This document shows positions 31,324 to 43,562 of a stretch of DNA of 64,000 nucleotides, piece after piece. The notes under the pieces were generated by a model. It saw only the letters and a list, made by a program, of their open reading frames with translations, ran no database searches and was not told the DNA's origin. This DNA is from Tuctoria greenei (taxonomy: Eukaryota > Streptophyta > Magnoliopsida > Poales > Poaceae). The stretch spans positions 143,165,167 through 143,229,166 of the forward strand of contig JAYESD010000002.1 in the NCBI GenBank assembly GCA_036927565.1, in the 5' to 3' direction. Numbering within the stretch: the first letter of the stretch is position 1; each line of letters begins with the position of its first letter. Position numbers and translations under genes: made by a program.

Positions 31324-34300
31324 ATGGCTGGACTTACTGATGCGTTGAAACCGGGCGATTTGTCGGAGGTGACAATTTTAAGAGATAACAGACACGGGTC
31401 AAGTTCTGGCTCATGTCGATGAAGATCTGGTGGGTGATTTCCCCAGTTCTTACTCTCACTGAGGAGTAGCACCGTGATTATGATCTAGACAGTTCCACTT
31501 ATCTTGGCTGCCTATTGTCACTCCTGTCAGATCAGCTATGAGACATTTACATGAACCACACATCAGCTAAGGAATTATGGGAGGCCCTGGAACGCAAATA
31601 CGCAGAATCAGATGCTAGACATGAACTATATGTTAATGACTAGTACCACGAATATAAGACGATGACCGATCTATCGTTGAACAGACTTATGAGATCCAAC
31701 TTCTGATGGGGAACTTGCGCATTTTGATACAGTCTTGCCTGACAAGTTCGTGGTTGGTGGAATTATTTCCAAACTGCCTCCATCTTGGAGAAGTTTTGCT
31801 ACGGGACTTAAACATAAGAGAGAGAGGTTATGATTGTTGAAAGTCTGATCCCAACTCTTGATGTTGAGGAGAAGGCAAGATCAAAGGATGTGCCTCATTC
31901 TGTTCCGCAATAAGGGACTCCATCTAATGCCAATGTGGTTGAAGAAGAAGAAGAAGAAGAAGAAGAAGAAGAAGAAGAAGAAGAAGAAGAAGAAGAAGAA
32001 GAAGAAGAAGAAGAAGAAGAAGAAGAAGAAGAAGAAGAAGAAGAAGAAGAAGAAGAAGAAGAAGAAGAAGAAGAAGAAGAAGAAGAAGAAGAAGAAGAAG
32101 AAGAAGAAGAAGAAGAAGAAGAAGAAGAAGAAGAAGAAGACCTCACTTGCTTTGTGTGCGGCGAGCTTGGTCACATAGCCAGGGAAATGCCGCAATAGAA
32201 AAAGCAAGAAAGATGGTGGTCAGAACTCTGTGAATGTCACCATTAGCGAGGCTGGAGGAATGTTTGGATCAATGTATGTTCCAGAAGTTTTTCTAGCATG
32301 TCATTCCACCGATTGGTGGTTAGACACGGGAGCTAATGTGCATATTTGTTCTGACTATAATTTATTTTCTTCTTATCAGACTATCAACAATTGCTCTGTC
32401 TTGATGGGCAATGGGTCTAGGATTGCTGTACATGGAACTGGAAGAGTCGATCTGAAGTTGAGCTCCGGAAAGACTCTCTCTTTGAAGAATGTACAACACG
32501 TTCCTGAAATAGCTAGGAACCTGATTAGTGGTTCTCTATTGTGTCGTGATGGCTATAAGCTAGTGTTTGAGTCAAACAAATTTATTGTTTCGAAGTTTGG
32601 TTTATTTTTCAGAAAAGGCTATGATAGCAGAGGCATGTTCCGTCTTTCAACTGCTGAAGATTGTAATAATCTTGTGAATTCAGTTGCTTGTTCTAGTTCT
32701 AAATGCAATGGACGAGAGGCCACTGTTTGCCACTCTCGACTTTGTCACATTAATTATGATCACATCATTAAATTGTCCAAACTTAATTTGATTCCGAAAA
32801 TTCCTGTTGAAAGAAGATCTAAGTGTCATGCGTGTGTGCAAGCTAAACAGCCACGTAAACCTTTTAAAAGCGTGAAAGAGAAGAGCTTGTCACCACTAGA
32901 TCTTATTCACTCAGATTTGTGTGAAATGAATGGAATTTTGACTAGAGATGGAAAGAAATATTTTATATATTTTTTATAATACTACTAGATACTGTTACTT
33001 CTATCTTATTAAATCAAAATATGAGGCACTAGACCGTTTTAAAATCTATAAGGCTGAGGTAGAAAACCAACTAGAAAGAAAAATCAAACGTGTTAGGTCC
33101 GATAGAGGAGGAGAGTATCTTTCTAATGATTCCAGCGAATATTGTGCGGAGCATGGAATTATCCATGAGACAACGGCTCCCTACTCACCCCAATCTAATG
33201 GGGTGGCTGAGCGGAAAAACCGAACACTAACGGACTTGGTTAATGCCACGTTGGATAATTCGGACTTATCCAATTCATGGTGGGGGGAAGCCATTTTGAC
33301 CGCATGTTTTGTGCTGAATCGAGTTCCATCATCCAAGGGTGAAATAACCCCGTATGAAGGATGGAAACGAAGATAGTCTGCTCTCAGTTTCTTACGTGCA
33401 TGGGGCTGTTTGGTCAAAGTTAATGTGCCTGCATGTAAGAAACAAAAACTGGGACAAAAAATTATGGAATGTGTCTTTCTAGGATATGCACAACATAGTG
33501 CAACCTAAAGATTTTTAGTGATTAAATCCGAGATTCTTGACGTGCATGTTAACACCGTGACTAAATCTCGTGATGCCACATCTTTCGAGGATATTGTTCT
33601 AATGAAGGATAGAGTTGTAGGTCGTAGCGAGACATCTACTAGTTTTACTCCCGATCCTTTTCCAATATCCATACCTTGTTCTTACACTAAAAACCCCATT
33701 GAGGATGACAACACAAATATTGCTCCTCGAAGGAGCAAGAGACAAAGGATTGAAGAGTTCTTTGGTGATGATTTTATTATCTACCTCGTTGATGATACAC
33801 CCAAAACACTTTCAGAGGCATATGCATTGCCAGATGCAGAGCGCTGGAAGGAGGCAATACATAATAAATGGAGTCCATTTTAACAAATGGAACTTGGAAA
33901 ATTTGTGAATGTCCAGTTGGGTGTAAACCTATTGGGTGTAAGTGTATATTTAAAAAGAAGCTCAAACCAGATGGTACAGTCGATAAATATAAGGCTATAC
34001 TTGTAGCCAAGGGATTTACCGAAAAGGAAGGCGAGGATTTTTTCGATAATTATTCACCTGTTGCTAGGCTAACCACAATTCGTGTGCTTGTTGCACTTGC
34101 TGCATGTCATGATCTCCTCATCCATCAAATGGATGTGAAGACGACTTTCCTAAATGGCGAGCTCGATGAGGAGATCTTTATGAAGCAGCCTGATGGTTTT
34201 GTGGTGCCTGGACAAGAGAACAAGGTGTGTAAGTTATGAAAATCTTTGTATGGCCTCAAGCAGGCTCCAAAGCAGTGGCATGAGAAATTGGATAGAACTA

Positions 34301-35337
34301 TGACCTGAGTCGGCTTTGTGGTAAATGACGCTGACACATGTGTGTACTATCAGTTTGGTGGGGGTAAGGGAGTAATACTGAGCTTATATGTTGATGACAT
34401 ATTATTTTTTGGGACTAGTATCGATGTGATAAATGATGTAAAATCATTCTTGTCCCAAAATTTTGATATGAAGGATTTGGGAGTGGCTAATGTTATTCTA
34501 AACATCAAACTGATTAAGGGCAAGAATGACATTACTTTAAAACAATCTCATTATGTGGAGAATATTCTAAGTCAATTTGGCTACTCAAATTCTAAAGCTA
34601 CTCTAACGCCATATGATCCCAGTCTAAAGCTTCGAAAGAACAGAGGACAAGGGAGGAATCAGTTGAGATATTCCTAAATTATTGGTTTTCTCATGTATCT
34701 TGCTGGTGTAACTAGACCTGACGCCTCTTTTGCAGTAAGCAAATTGAGCAGATTTACTTCCAATCCTGGAAGAGATAACTGGAGTGCACTAGAACGTGTA
34801 ATGAGATACTTGAGAGGTAAATCAACATATGGACTTCACTATATGGGGTACCCAGCTGTACTAGAAGGTTATAGTGATTCAAATTAGATCTCAGATGCTG
34901 ATGAGATCAAGGCCACTAGTGGATACGTATTCACTATTGGTGGCGCTGCAGATTCGTTGAGGTCTCGCAAGCAGACTATATTGACAAAGTCTACTATGGA
35001 GGCGGAATTTGTAGCACTTGAGACAACCACAACTGAGGCAGAGTGGCTGAAACAACTCTTGATGGATTTGCCATTGGTCGATAAACCTGTACCGGCCATT
35101 CTTTTGCATTGTGATAATCAAAGTGTGATCACAACTGTAGGCAATGCAAAATAAAATTTGAAATCCTCAAGACACGTGAAATGGCGAATCAAATACGTGA
35201 GACATTTGAGAAATACGGGAGAGATTGTCATTGAGTATATTAATACTAAAAGAAATCTTGCAGACCCTTTTACTAAGGGATTAGCACGTGCTGTAATTGA
35301 AGAAGCATCAAGGGAAATGGGTTTGAAACCCACGTGA
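31324..35337 (+). pseudogene. Copia gag-pol of element 4, many lesions
   Basis: The start is MAGLTDALKPGD at 31324. After a repeat-expanded gag segment the zinc knuckle reads CFVCGELGHIAREM, with the last cysteine lost, then a TAG at 32196-32198. The protease motif WWLDTGANVHIC is intact. Integrase shows RSDRGGEY and NGVAERKNRTL. Reverse transcriptase shows MDVKTTFLNGEL and YVDDILFFG, and RNase H ends near NLADPFTKGL. Stops and frame changes occur at about 31422, 32196, 32978, 33374, 33882, 34237, 34306, 34675, 34885 and 35152. Non-functional. Confidence 0.9.
31941..32140 (+). repeat. (GAA)n microsatellite, 200 bp, inside gag
   Basis: About 66 uninterrupted GAA units. In the gag frame they encode polyglutamate and lead straight into the zinc knuckle. 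The other frames give polylysine or polyarginine. It lies where related gag proteins have a Lys-rich linker. Long open frames across it arise only from the repeat. Confidence 0.98.
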
Positions 35338-35874
35338 TGTTATCATACAATGGTAACCTAAACTATTTGATCGGAGATTCCGTAAAGTAGACTTGGGAAA
35401 AACAAGTTGTATGGATAACTGGAGAGTACTTATTATCACTCATTTCCGCTAGCCGATGCATACTCTCAGTACTGCATGGAAGGTTGACTTTAATGTCTTA
35501 ATGTGTTTTGATGCCTAAATAGGCAAGGTACAGTCTTGCAGGGTATACTTATAAGAACACACCTATATGAGTTTGACTGTTAGGTCGCAGCCTATGAGAT
35601 GTGGGAAATCTCAAAGAAACTCATGAAAAGACACGAGAGCAGACCGTAATGCTCCAACCATAGGCATAGCTTTAGGCGGCCTAGTATCAGCAATGCTTTC
35701 ATGTGAAACTTACTCACACAAAACTAGCAATTCAAGGCTATGTCCATTGCAAAGTTGTGAGCATGTGAATCATGGAATGCTAGGTGCAGCTCAACCTGTA
35801 ACAGGTATGCACTGCAAAGCTGGTATATTAAAGCGTAGAATTGTTACTTGTAGACCTTGGCTTCTTGTGGAGAT

Positions 35875-36897
35875 TGTTGGCATTTGGCTCTTTTGGTGCA
35901 GCCCATTTACGGGCTGATTTATTTGGGCCAACTCCCCTGGTGGAAAGCCAAGGTAGTGTGAAGAGGTGGCTGGGGACTTTAGTCTCACATTACGCACCTA
36001 GATGGGTGTTCCCCAATATATATAGTGGCTCCTGTAGTGGTTTCCAACATGAGAGTAATAAGGGATGAATGCTGCTGCTATGGACACAAAGACACACACA
36101 CATGCACGCACACTCGTTTTGCGATTTTACGCGTGATTATCGCGTGACTTGTGACTTGCGATGTTGCACGTTTGCGTCGTGTTGAGTTGTGTTCCACTAA
36201 GACTTTATTTTTCTGCCACATATATAATTTGGAATATTTCATCAGCACCTAGACTGCCAACTCAACAGGTGGAGTAATTTGAGGCATAACTGCAGGCGCA
36301 CGTTTAATGTGCACAAATGCCCTATAACCGCTCCATTAGTTGCATGTTGAGGAATTTTAGGGGGCGGTTTCATGAAATTATGGCAGATCAAATCTGAGGC
36401 GGATGGAGACTCGAGTATATAAGGAGACGTCCTGTATACTAGAGGACATACGAACACAAATAGACAGAAACTCGCCTCTCTTGAAAACTAGTCCGCACAA
36501 CCGTTTTTTGCCTTGTCGTCCCTCCGTTCACCGTGCAGCGGATTGAGGGAGAGCGGTGTCTCCGAACTGACACTGATGATATGAAGACCTGCACGAGTGC
36601 CGGCGATCAGGTTTCTGGGAAGTTCTCTCGTACGACCGCTCGCAACAGTCCCTTTGTCTTCAACATCTTAATCAAGTTCATCAGTTTCGTCCTCTACTTC
36701 ACAGCAGGACGGTCTGTAAGTAGATCACTCGATCCATGTCTTGTTCGATTTATTTGATGAGCGATTTATTCGCATTCATTTCAGTTCTTGTTTGTGTAAT
36801 ACTAGCACTGCTTATTTTGACTGCTAGTAGAACTGTTCTAGTCGTTTTGATGTTTCGAATCATCAAATTAATTGCATGCCATGTGTATTTTCCAACA
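35875..36897 (+). repeat. 3' LTR of element 4 (1,023 bp)
   Basis: This is the partner of 30283-31299 and ends TTTCCAACA immediately before the CTATC target copy. Confidence 0.93.
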
Positions 36898-36902
36898 CTA
36901 TC

Positions 36903-37783
36903 TAGATCAATATCAATCTTCGACACGACCAATTACTCTACTAACTCCAATGCTTTGTTGCTCGGATTTCATATTTCTGATCAGCTAGGCAAGCGGAACC
37001 ATATGCTATGTAGTGCACAGGTGTTAGCTGTTATATATAACACAAGATTTGACGACCACATCAACGACAGAACAATTCTTCCCTTGACAGAGATTGAGCA
37101 AAAAGAAGACAACAAGATAGTCAATCTGGCGTACCTAGAGTGGTATGCTGTGGACCAACAGGTTATCAGTGTCCTCTTCCCCTCACCAATGCGAGAAATA
37201 TTCATGTAAGGTGCAATCTGCAAGATGACGCGTGAAGCATGATATGCTATTGAGGGTATGATCATGTCTCAAATGCGAACACGTTCCCTCAATACTCGCC
37301 TCTCCCTCATAACAATGCACAAAGATAACATAACCATCTCTGGAGATTTTGAAAAGATGAAATTTGTTGGAGATGAGATCACTGCATCTGGGAAACATGT
37401 AGATGAAGAAGACTTAGTGGCTTTCATTCTGAAATGCTTAGATGATGAGTAACTAGTTATCTTTGGGTTGGTGCCAAGGGTAGAACCATCATCTTAACAT
37501 AATTAGACGCATCGTTGTTAATCTTTGTTCCTTGGCAAACTCTGTGAATCGAAGGTACATTGGATCACCCAAACAGAGGCAGTACCGGACGTGATCACTA
37601 TGTGCCCGCATCATGTGAATGTGGTAATTCAAGACGTGGCAGGGGTGGCAGCTGCAGCAACCACCAGTGGTTCGATAACCTACCCGTGTGTCAAGTATGC
37701 TTCAACATAGGTCATGTGGTATCTGAGTTTTTGCAGCATTTTGACAATACCTACATGCTTGATAAAAGCATGTCGCTGTTGCA
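36903..37783 (+). pseudogene. Gag remnant of element 5
   Basis: Plus-strand fragments match plant Copia gag of the UBN2 type. They include YLEWYAVDQQVISVLF (about 37134), a segment SQMRTRSLNTRLSL (about 37267) and DLVAFILKCLDDE before a stop at 37450. A later fragment CQVCFNIGHVV (about 37690) resembles the zinc knuckle followed by HFDNTYM. Several frame changes are needed to link them. Confidence 0.75.
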
Positions 37784-38332
37784 CACTACTAAAAAAGTAT
37801 TTTCACAGGCACCACAATTTTTTTACAGGCGGTCCGTAAAAAAACGCCTGTGTTGTGAAATGCGTTAAAAACCGCCTCTGACAAACAAATATCATAGGCG
37901 GTTCGTAACTAAAAACCGCATGTGAAAAAATATAGATTAGCACAGGCGTTCGATGCTACAAACTGCCTGTGATAATAGACAATATCACAAGCGGTTGTAC
38001 GATAACAAACCGCATGAGAAAATACTGCCGAAGTCCACACTGTTCAGTATCCATGGTCCAGCTTCTCCACCAATCAGGACTCTTCACGCGGATCCACCCA
38101 TCCACCATCTCTCTCCTTAATCTCCACCCACCCATCTCCTTCTCTCCTCAATAATACTCCACCCAACAGTTGGCAGTAAAGAACTACCTGTGAAAATGCA
38201 TTTTCTCAGATGGTTTCTGTTGCCGCCTGTGATAATCGGCTATTTTCACAAAATCTCCGTTTCAGACGGTTTTGAAAACCGTGTGTGATAATACATTTGG
38301 AGCCGCTTGAGATGAAGCTTATTGTAGTAGTG
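37784..38332. mobile_element. Short CACTA element, 549 bp
   Basis: The ends are CACTACTA (left) and CACTACTACAAT (right, reverse complement), flanked by GCA and GTA, a 3-bp target duplication with one difference. Subterminal regions repeat ACAGGCGGT/ACCGCCTGTGA in both orientations, as in CACTA elements. There is no transposase. It separates the zinc-knuckle remnant from the protease remnant of element 5. Confidence 0.88.
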
Positions 38333-40340
38333 GTAACCCATGCTCATGGAGCCGGTACTAAGTGGTATCTTGATGTTGTCGCAATAGACCATCTAAGTAG
38401 TGAAATGGACAAACTGTATGTTAGTGAAAAGTACAAGGGAAATGACCAAATCCATACCGACAAATGGGACATGTATGTAAGCATATTGGTCATTTTTTTT
38501 TTATTTCTACCCCTAGCCGGAATTGACATCTCAAAAATATATTTCATGTAACTCCTTGAAGTTCATCAAAAATATTTTTATTAAGGATAATCCACAAAGA
38601 AAATGATTTTTAAAAGGAAGATGTCAACATGGTCTTTTGTCCTCCCGTTTTCACCAGTGAAGCAAGTATTTTAGTAGCGCCATCCTTTTGAAGGTGACAC
38701 AATCACTTAAGCCATCCTTCTACTCTAGTTGTCTGAAGACACAACACTACCAATAATTTATTATTTCTCACTGAGTTCAATAAAAAGTCGGTCTGTGATG
38801 CATATCAGAAGGATAAAATCATCAATTACCATATTCTAGATCATCAAGTGTATCACATCAACCTTTGAACTTATTTTTTCCGATGTTTGGTCAAATGCTT
38901 TAAGTTTTTTTAGTGTAAAAATATTATGTTAGCTTTATCGATGACTACAACAAATTTACTTCAATGTATCTACTTAAGCATAAATCTGAGGTGTTTGATA
39001 GTGCCAAGAAATTTTAGAATTTAGTTGGGAGAGTGTTTGATCATAAAATCATAGCTGTTCAAACAGATTGGAGAGGAGAGTATAAAAACTCCACTTAAAA
39101 AATAGCATATCCTGTGATGTCTCTTGCTGTTATGCTCATCAATAAAATGGGCGAGCAGAGAGAGAATATTGTCGCATAGTAGAAGTGGGTGTATACTTGC
39201 TTGCAGATGCTTTTATACAATTAAAATATTATGATGAAGCCTTCCTTACAGCTACATATATCATCAATTATATTCCAGTAAAATTATTAATTTTGAATCT
39301 CCATTGGAGTGGTTGTTCAAGCAACAACCGAACTATACATCTATTAGAGTTTTTAGTGTGCATGTTGGCCAAATCTTTATCCCTACGATACACACAAACT
39401 TTAGTTTTGATTCAAGCAATGTGTATTTTTAGGTTATAACACCATACATAAAGGTTTCAGATGCATCAATCCATCCTGTGATCGGTATATATTTCTCGAG
39501 ACGTTAAATTTAATGGAAATAATGTGTTTTCATTTTCTCAAATGCATTCTAATACTGGTTCTCGGTTGCAATATGAAATTTCATTTCTTCCTTCCACATT
39601 TATTCCACATAGCTATGACCAACAGTGAGAAAGTCAGAATGATCATATGTTTAATTTTTATAATGCCAGACCAATAGAATTTGGAAGGGATATCAGGAAA
39701 ATACGGAAGTAAATAATTTGCGTGCTAATGATCACCTGAATATGAAAGGAATTAATTTAGGTGTTGATGATCATCTAAATAATAAAGAAAATGATGTGGG
39801 TGTTAATGATCGCCTGGATATGAAAGAAATTAATTTTGGTTTCAATGATACGTGAATATGGAAGTTAATAATTAAGGTATTAATGATCACCTGAATATGG
39901 AAAAAATATTTCAGCTGTCATGTCAAGCCATCCCGATGATACAACACATATTTTGGTTGATTTGTTACGTGCTCAACTGAATGCACATTTGTCTTGTTGA
40001 GGAGACAATTCATCACCTGAGTCAAGTGGACCCACACTCTACTTAAAAGTGGAATACAAAAAGAAAAGCTATATAGTGATGGTTGTTTAACTTCATTTGG
40101 TGAACCCCAAAACACACATGAAGTATTGGGTGATAAAAATTGGAAAGAAGTAATGGATGCAAAATATATAGTACTAATGAAAAATAAGACTCGACACTTA
40201 ACTCCTTACAAAGGTAGAAATCTCAATGATTACAAGTGGGTCTATAAAATGAAAAAAAGTCAGATGAAACTCTAGACTATAAGGAATGCTTAATGCTAAA
40301 AGGCTTTAGACAAATGTATAGCATAGATTACACAAAATTG
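38333..40340 (+). pseudogene. Protease, integrase and reverse-transcriptase remnants of element 5
   Basis: Right of the CACTA element, AGTKWYLDVVAIDHLSSEMDKL (38350 on) matches the protease region with the D-T-G site degraded to D-V-V. Integrase pieces include DDYNKFTSMYLLKHKSE (38940 on) and AVQTDWRGEYKN (39050 on). Reverse-transcriptase start NWKEVMDAKYIVLMKNKT and YKWVYKMKK lie at 40140-40260. Numerous stops and frame changes separate them. Similarity ends near 40335. Confidence 0.72.
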
Positions 40341-40600
40341 GAAAATGAATTATTTTTGTGGACCAAAGTTATTTTCGTTTGCCCCCATGAAAATAAATAT
40401 ATTTTTCATGAGCCACACTATAGCTCACAAAAATATACTTCATTTTCGTGAGCCAAGATGCTGGTTCACGAAAATAATGTCTATTTTCGTGGGTCTTTGT
40501 GATGGCTCACGAAAATAAAGGATATTTTTGTAGGCCGGGAACTGGCTCCAAAAAATAAATTCTATTTTTGTGCCTCATATGTGCCCATGAAAATACTCCC
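40335..40600. mobile_element. CACTA-like subterminal hairpin array
   Basis: Short inverted repeats with arms like ATTTTCGTGAGCC and GGCTCACGAAAAT occur at 40371-40394, 40401-40434, 40442-40475, 40483-40516, 40524-40556 and 40564-40594. The last five start 40-41 bp apart. This resembles the subterminal repeats of CACTA elements. No clear CACTA terminus was found on either side, so this is probably a truncated end. Confidence 0.6.
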
Positions 40601-41242
40601 TATCTCCCTATTAAACTCCCCCCTAAGCCATAGCCCATCATCCGGTGCCTCCTCGTGCCCACGTCCCCGGCCGCCGCCGCCTCACCGCCCCCTCCCCCCG
40701 GTTGTGCGGCCTGGTCGACCGCGAGTGCGCCGAGCTCGAGGCTTTGCTCGACCCTCCCAACTCCTCGGCCCTGCTCGATCTGCGGGCTGCAGCGACTCCA
40801 GGGGTGGTAGCAGCAGCCCTGCTCGATGTGCGGGCTGCGGTGGATGCACGGGGGGGGGGGGGGGGGGGGGGGGGGGTGCGGGGGTGCTGCTCCTCAGCCC
40901 TGCCCGATCTGTGCCTGATGAGTTCAAGGGTGGCGGCTCGAACATCAGCGGACAATATCGATTCTCCCTCGATTAATCAGCATCCAATCCCAAATGTCGC
41001 AGCAACATTTGGATCAAAATTTGTTATGGAATAATAGCCATGACGCTCAATTCTGTTGCTCTGGATCTTTTATATTTGACATTTCGCAAGATTGATCGGG
41101 TTGCTGAGTTCCAGATTGAAGTGCCTGTGGTTATTTACCTCCTAGTAGATTGAGGATGTCTAGTTAATTGTCTGTTATAACTAACGATTCTGCAAAAGTT
41201 TGACAATGTCTTTAGGCTCACACCCTGTTGATAAATATTTTA
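40601..41242. other. GC-rich segment with a 27-G run, likely part of the CACTA-like unit
   Basis: GC-rich sequence (40620-40920) with an uninterrupted G run at 40850-40876, then AT-rich sequence. The open frames across it are shaped by base composition and show no known domain. Confidence 0.45.

Positions 41243-41292
<50 letters not shown>
41243..41292. repeat. (AT)n(GT)n microsatellite
   Basis: A run of AT dinucleotides passes directly into GT dinucleotides, about 50 bp in all. Confidence 0.95.
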
Positions 41293-41294
<2 letters not shown>

Positions 41295-42722
41295 GATTTC
41301 ATCTTACTAAATAAAACGCTTTAGTTGTTTTTAAGATCTTTCCATACTTCTGGAGTAGCTTACATCTTGAACAGCTTTATCGCATCTGTAAACAGGTTCG
41401 ACCATCACTGGAAAAAGATTGAAGCATATTATCAGCGTATCGATTGCCGACTAGTGTTGTTTGCACCATGTGTTCCATCTCGAGGCAGCCTAACAACTAG
41501 AAAAGGGGATGTATACTGGTTCAGACAAGGTGTCCTACGTCCAGTCAGGGATTCTCTTCTTCTCATTATCAATGGTGGGGGAATACAATTATGAGGAGAG
41601 GTTATAGTGCTCTTGTGGAAGGGACGAAACCCCTCTCATTTTCTTTTCCTCTTTTCGCAGGACGGCTTCGGGCCCCTTTTATAGGCGGAGTCAGACCCTC
41701 CCCCTTCTAGCTACATCTCGCTTTCCTCATATGGGAAGTGGGGTTTACGGATTTGTTCCTATCTTCTATGCTTCTCGGGGCTGGGTCGAACAATGGAGGC
41801 TGCAGACACCGCGCTTTTCCTGTTCGATCACTTCAAGCTCTCTGTCAGCACCTTGGTATCTGGGCCGGCGTGCCGTCCATGGCAAGACCAGATGGGGCAT
41901 GTACGAGGTTGGCAGTGGCATTTATGTGGTTTGCCATGCGAATACCCAGTTGATGCGTTCTTGTCCCTCATGATCAGGACTCAGCGGGACGAACGAGGTT
42001 GTCGATGAGACGGGGTCGAGGAGTATATGTAAGTCCACAAGCGCATGGAATCTATCGATGTAGCATTTCCCCTTTTAGAGTATTCCCAAAGGGTGTCATT
42101 TATATTCTTCCAAAGGAAGGCTAGGTGGAAGCAAAGCAGTCATCAAATGGAGAGGCTAGGTTGGTCTAGGTTAGGTTCTAGCATGGGTGGATAATGATAA
42201 TTTGGAGGTAGTGTGACACACACAAGAGCATTGTATCCTAAAGGGGTAAATGAGGTAAAGAGGGACTAGGCTTAGAGTTAGGTAGATACTCCTACTATGC
42301 TTCTAGTGTACATATACATAGCCTAAGTTAGTCACTAATGATCATATTAATTATGAATTCTCATGCTAAGTGGATTAACACATCGAGCACATGTTTACTC
42401 CTAACAATACTAGGACGACTCCTGCCAAGAGCCTGTGGCATAGCCGAACGTGGAGGATTACAAAGGACAGATAGGGCTATCACCACCTACTGCCTACCTC
42501 TTCAATCTGTGGGTCTAAGAGATATTCAACGTACTCATCTATCCTAGCACCATGCTAGCATATTAAGTAATTACCTTAAGAGCCTAGGCACAAGCCATCC
42601 TAAGGCAATGAACTAAATCATCATTGAACCAATGTTAATACATATCATATGTGATTCATATTAACATAATCATGTCATAGCTAATTAGACTATAGTGGGG
42701 GTTTGTAGTGTTTATGATGATA
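41293..42722. other. No identifiable gene; repeat-like sequence
   Basis: The style suggests further LTR-element sequence, but I cannot assign ends or domains. No known protein motif is visible in the open frames at 41325-42008. Confidence 0.4.
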
Positions 42723-43552
42723 TGATGAGAATGGTATAGCATAATCATACTACTACTCCTACCACATATATGGAATCCACAATCAAACAAGAAACGCTTC
42801 AGCCAAGTATATGAACAATAGAAGACTAACGATAATATCTTTATTAGGAACAAAGTCACAAATACAAAAAGGAATATGAGAGCCATACCTTTCCCAATTA
42901 GGAATTGGGAAGAGACTCCTTCTACTCCCCTCCTACTTGGACTATGGACTAGAGGCTCTCCTCTCTATATCCTATACTCGTCTAAACCTATGGAGGGTAG
43001 TGGATACAATTGATGAATACTCAAGTGGTGTGTGTGTAAAGTGAGGGTAGGGGGTCCTATTTATAGGTGGAGAAGGGTCGGTTCCCACCACCACAAGCGC
43101 GCGAATCAGTCACCACTAACTTCTTCAAGCCGGGAGGAGCCAACACGTGGCAATTGACCGATTTTGGCGCCAGAACTAGGTCAGCCCGACTAGGGGGGTT
43201 GGCCGGCCTGGTCTTTGCATCATTTCTCGTGTGCTTTCTCCAGGTCACTGCCAGGTGGGTCCCATCCCTTGATATGAGTGCTACACTGTTGGATGGCCTC
43301 GGATACTTCTCTTTGTGGGCCATTTAATCCATGTGGCGCCACATGTCGTCCCTTGATTGGCTAGGATGCTATTTTATAGGATTGCTCCCCCTCTTTTACC
43401 TCATTTCCTACAATAATTCTCTACATGCACTATTTCTCCAAGGACAAGTGGAAATAGGTTAAATAGAAAGGTGATGTGTGCAAGAAATGACAATTCCTTC
43501 ATGTAATTGAGTTATATTGACGGGTGAAATTGGTATATAACAGCCGTCAACA
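42723..43552 (-). repeat. 3' LTR of element 6 (830 bp)
   Basis: It matches the right copy but keeps about 354 bp (about 43140-43495) that the right copy lacks. Confidence 0.85.
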
Positions 43553-43562
43553 AACTCCCCCA
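43553..43562 (-). promoter_or_regulatory. Polypurine tract of element 6
   Basis: The minus strand reads TGGGGGAGTT beside the TGTTGACGG start of the LTR. Confidence 0.8.

Larger units (their letters stand above)
30283..36897 (+). mobile_element. Copia LTR retrotransposon 4, complete but broken
   Basis: This 6,615-bp element has LTRs at 30283-31299 and 35875-36897 and perfect CTATC target copies at 30278-30282 and 36898-36902. Plus-strand gag, protease, integrase, reverse transcriptase and RNase H can be followed from 31324 to 35337 with several stops and frame changes. Gag contains a 200-bp GAA tract. The segment just upstream of the 3' LTR (GTGGAGA) is a weakened polypurine tract. Confidence 0.95.
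30040..40340 (+). mobile_element. Decayed Copia element 5, split by two later insertions
   Basis: An LTR-like end and a TGGTATCAGA primer site (30267-30276) are followed by Copia element 4. Gag remnants resume at 36903, a CACTA element interrupts at 37784-38332, and protease, integrase and reverse transcriptase remnants follow to about 40340. Pieces are collinear and all on the plus strand. The 3' part is missing: coding similarity stops near 40335, where a CACTA-like array begins. Confidence 0.75.

Noticed and set aside
31858..32207. Long open frames of polylysine, polyglutamate, polyserine and polyphenylalanine on both strands
   Set aside because: They are products of the GAA microsatellite in several frames. 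Only the polyglutamate frame joins gag sequence, and that gag is broken.
40371..40594. 41-bp periodic hairpins as a CRISPR array
   Set aside because: The inter-arm sequences are related rather than unique spacers. The context is a plant transposon with no cas genes.
40581..41034. GC-rich overlapping open frames around a G run
   Set aside because: They are Pro/Arg/Gly-rich on both strands, as expected from base composition, and cross a 27-G run.
41325..42008. Several plus-strand frames of 70-90 codons
   Set aside because: They overlap one another in different frames and have no splice-site support or recognisable motif.
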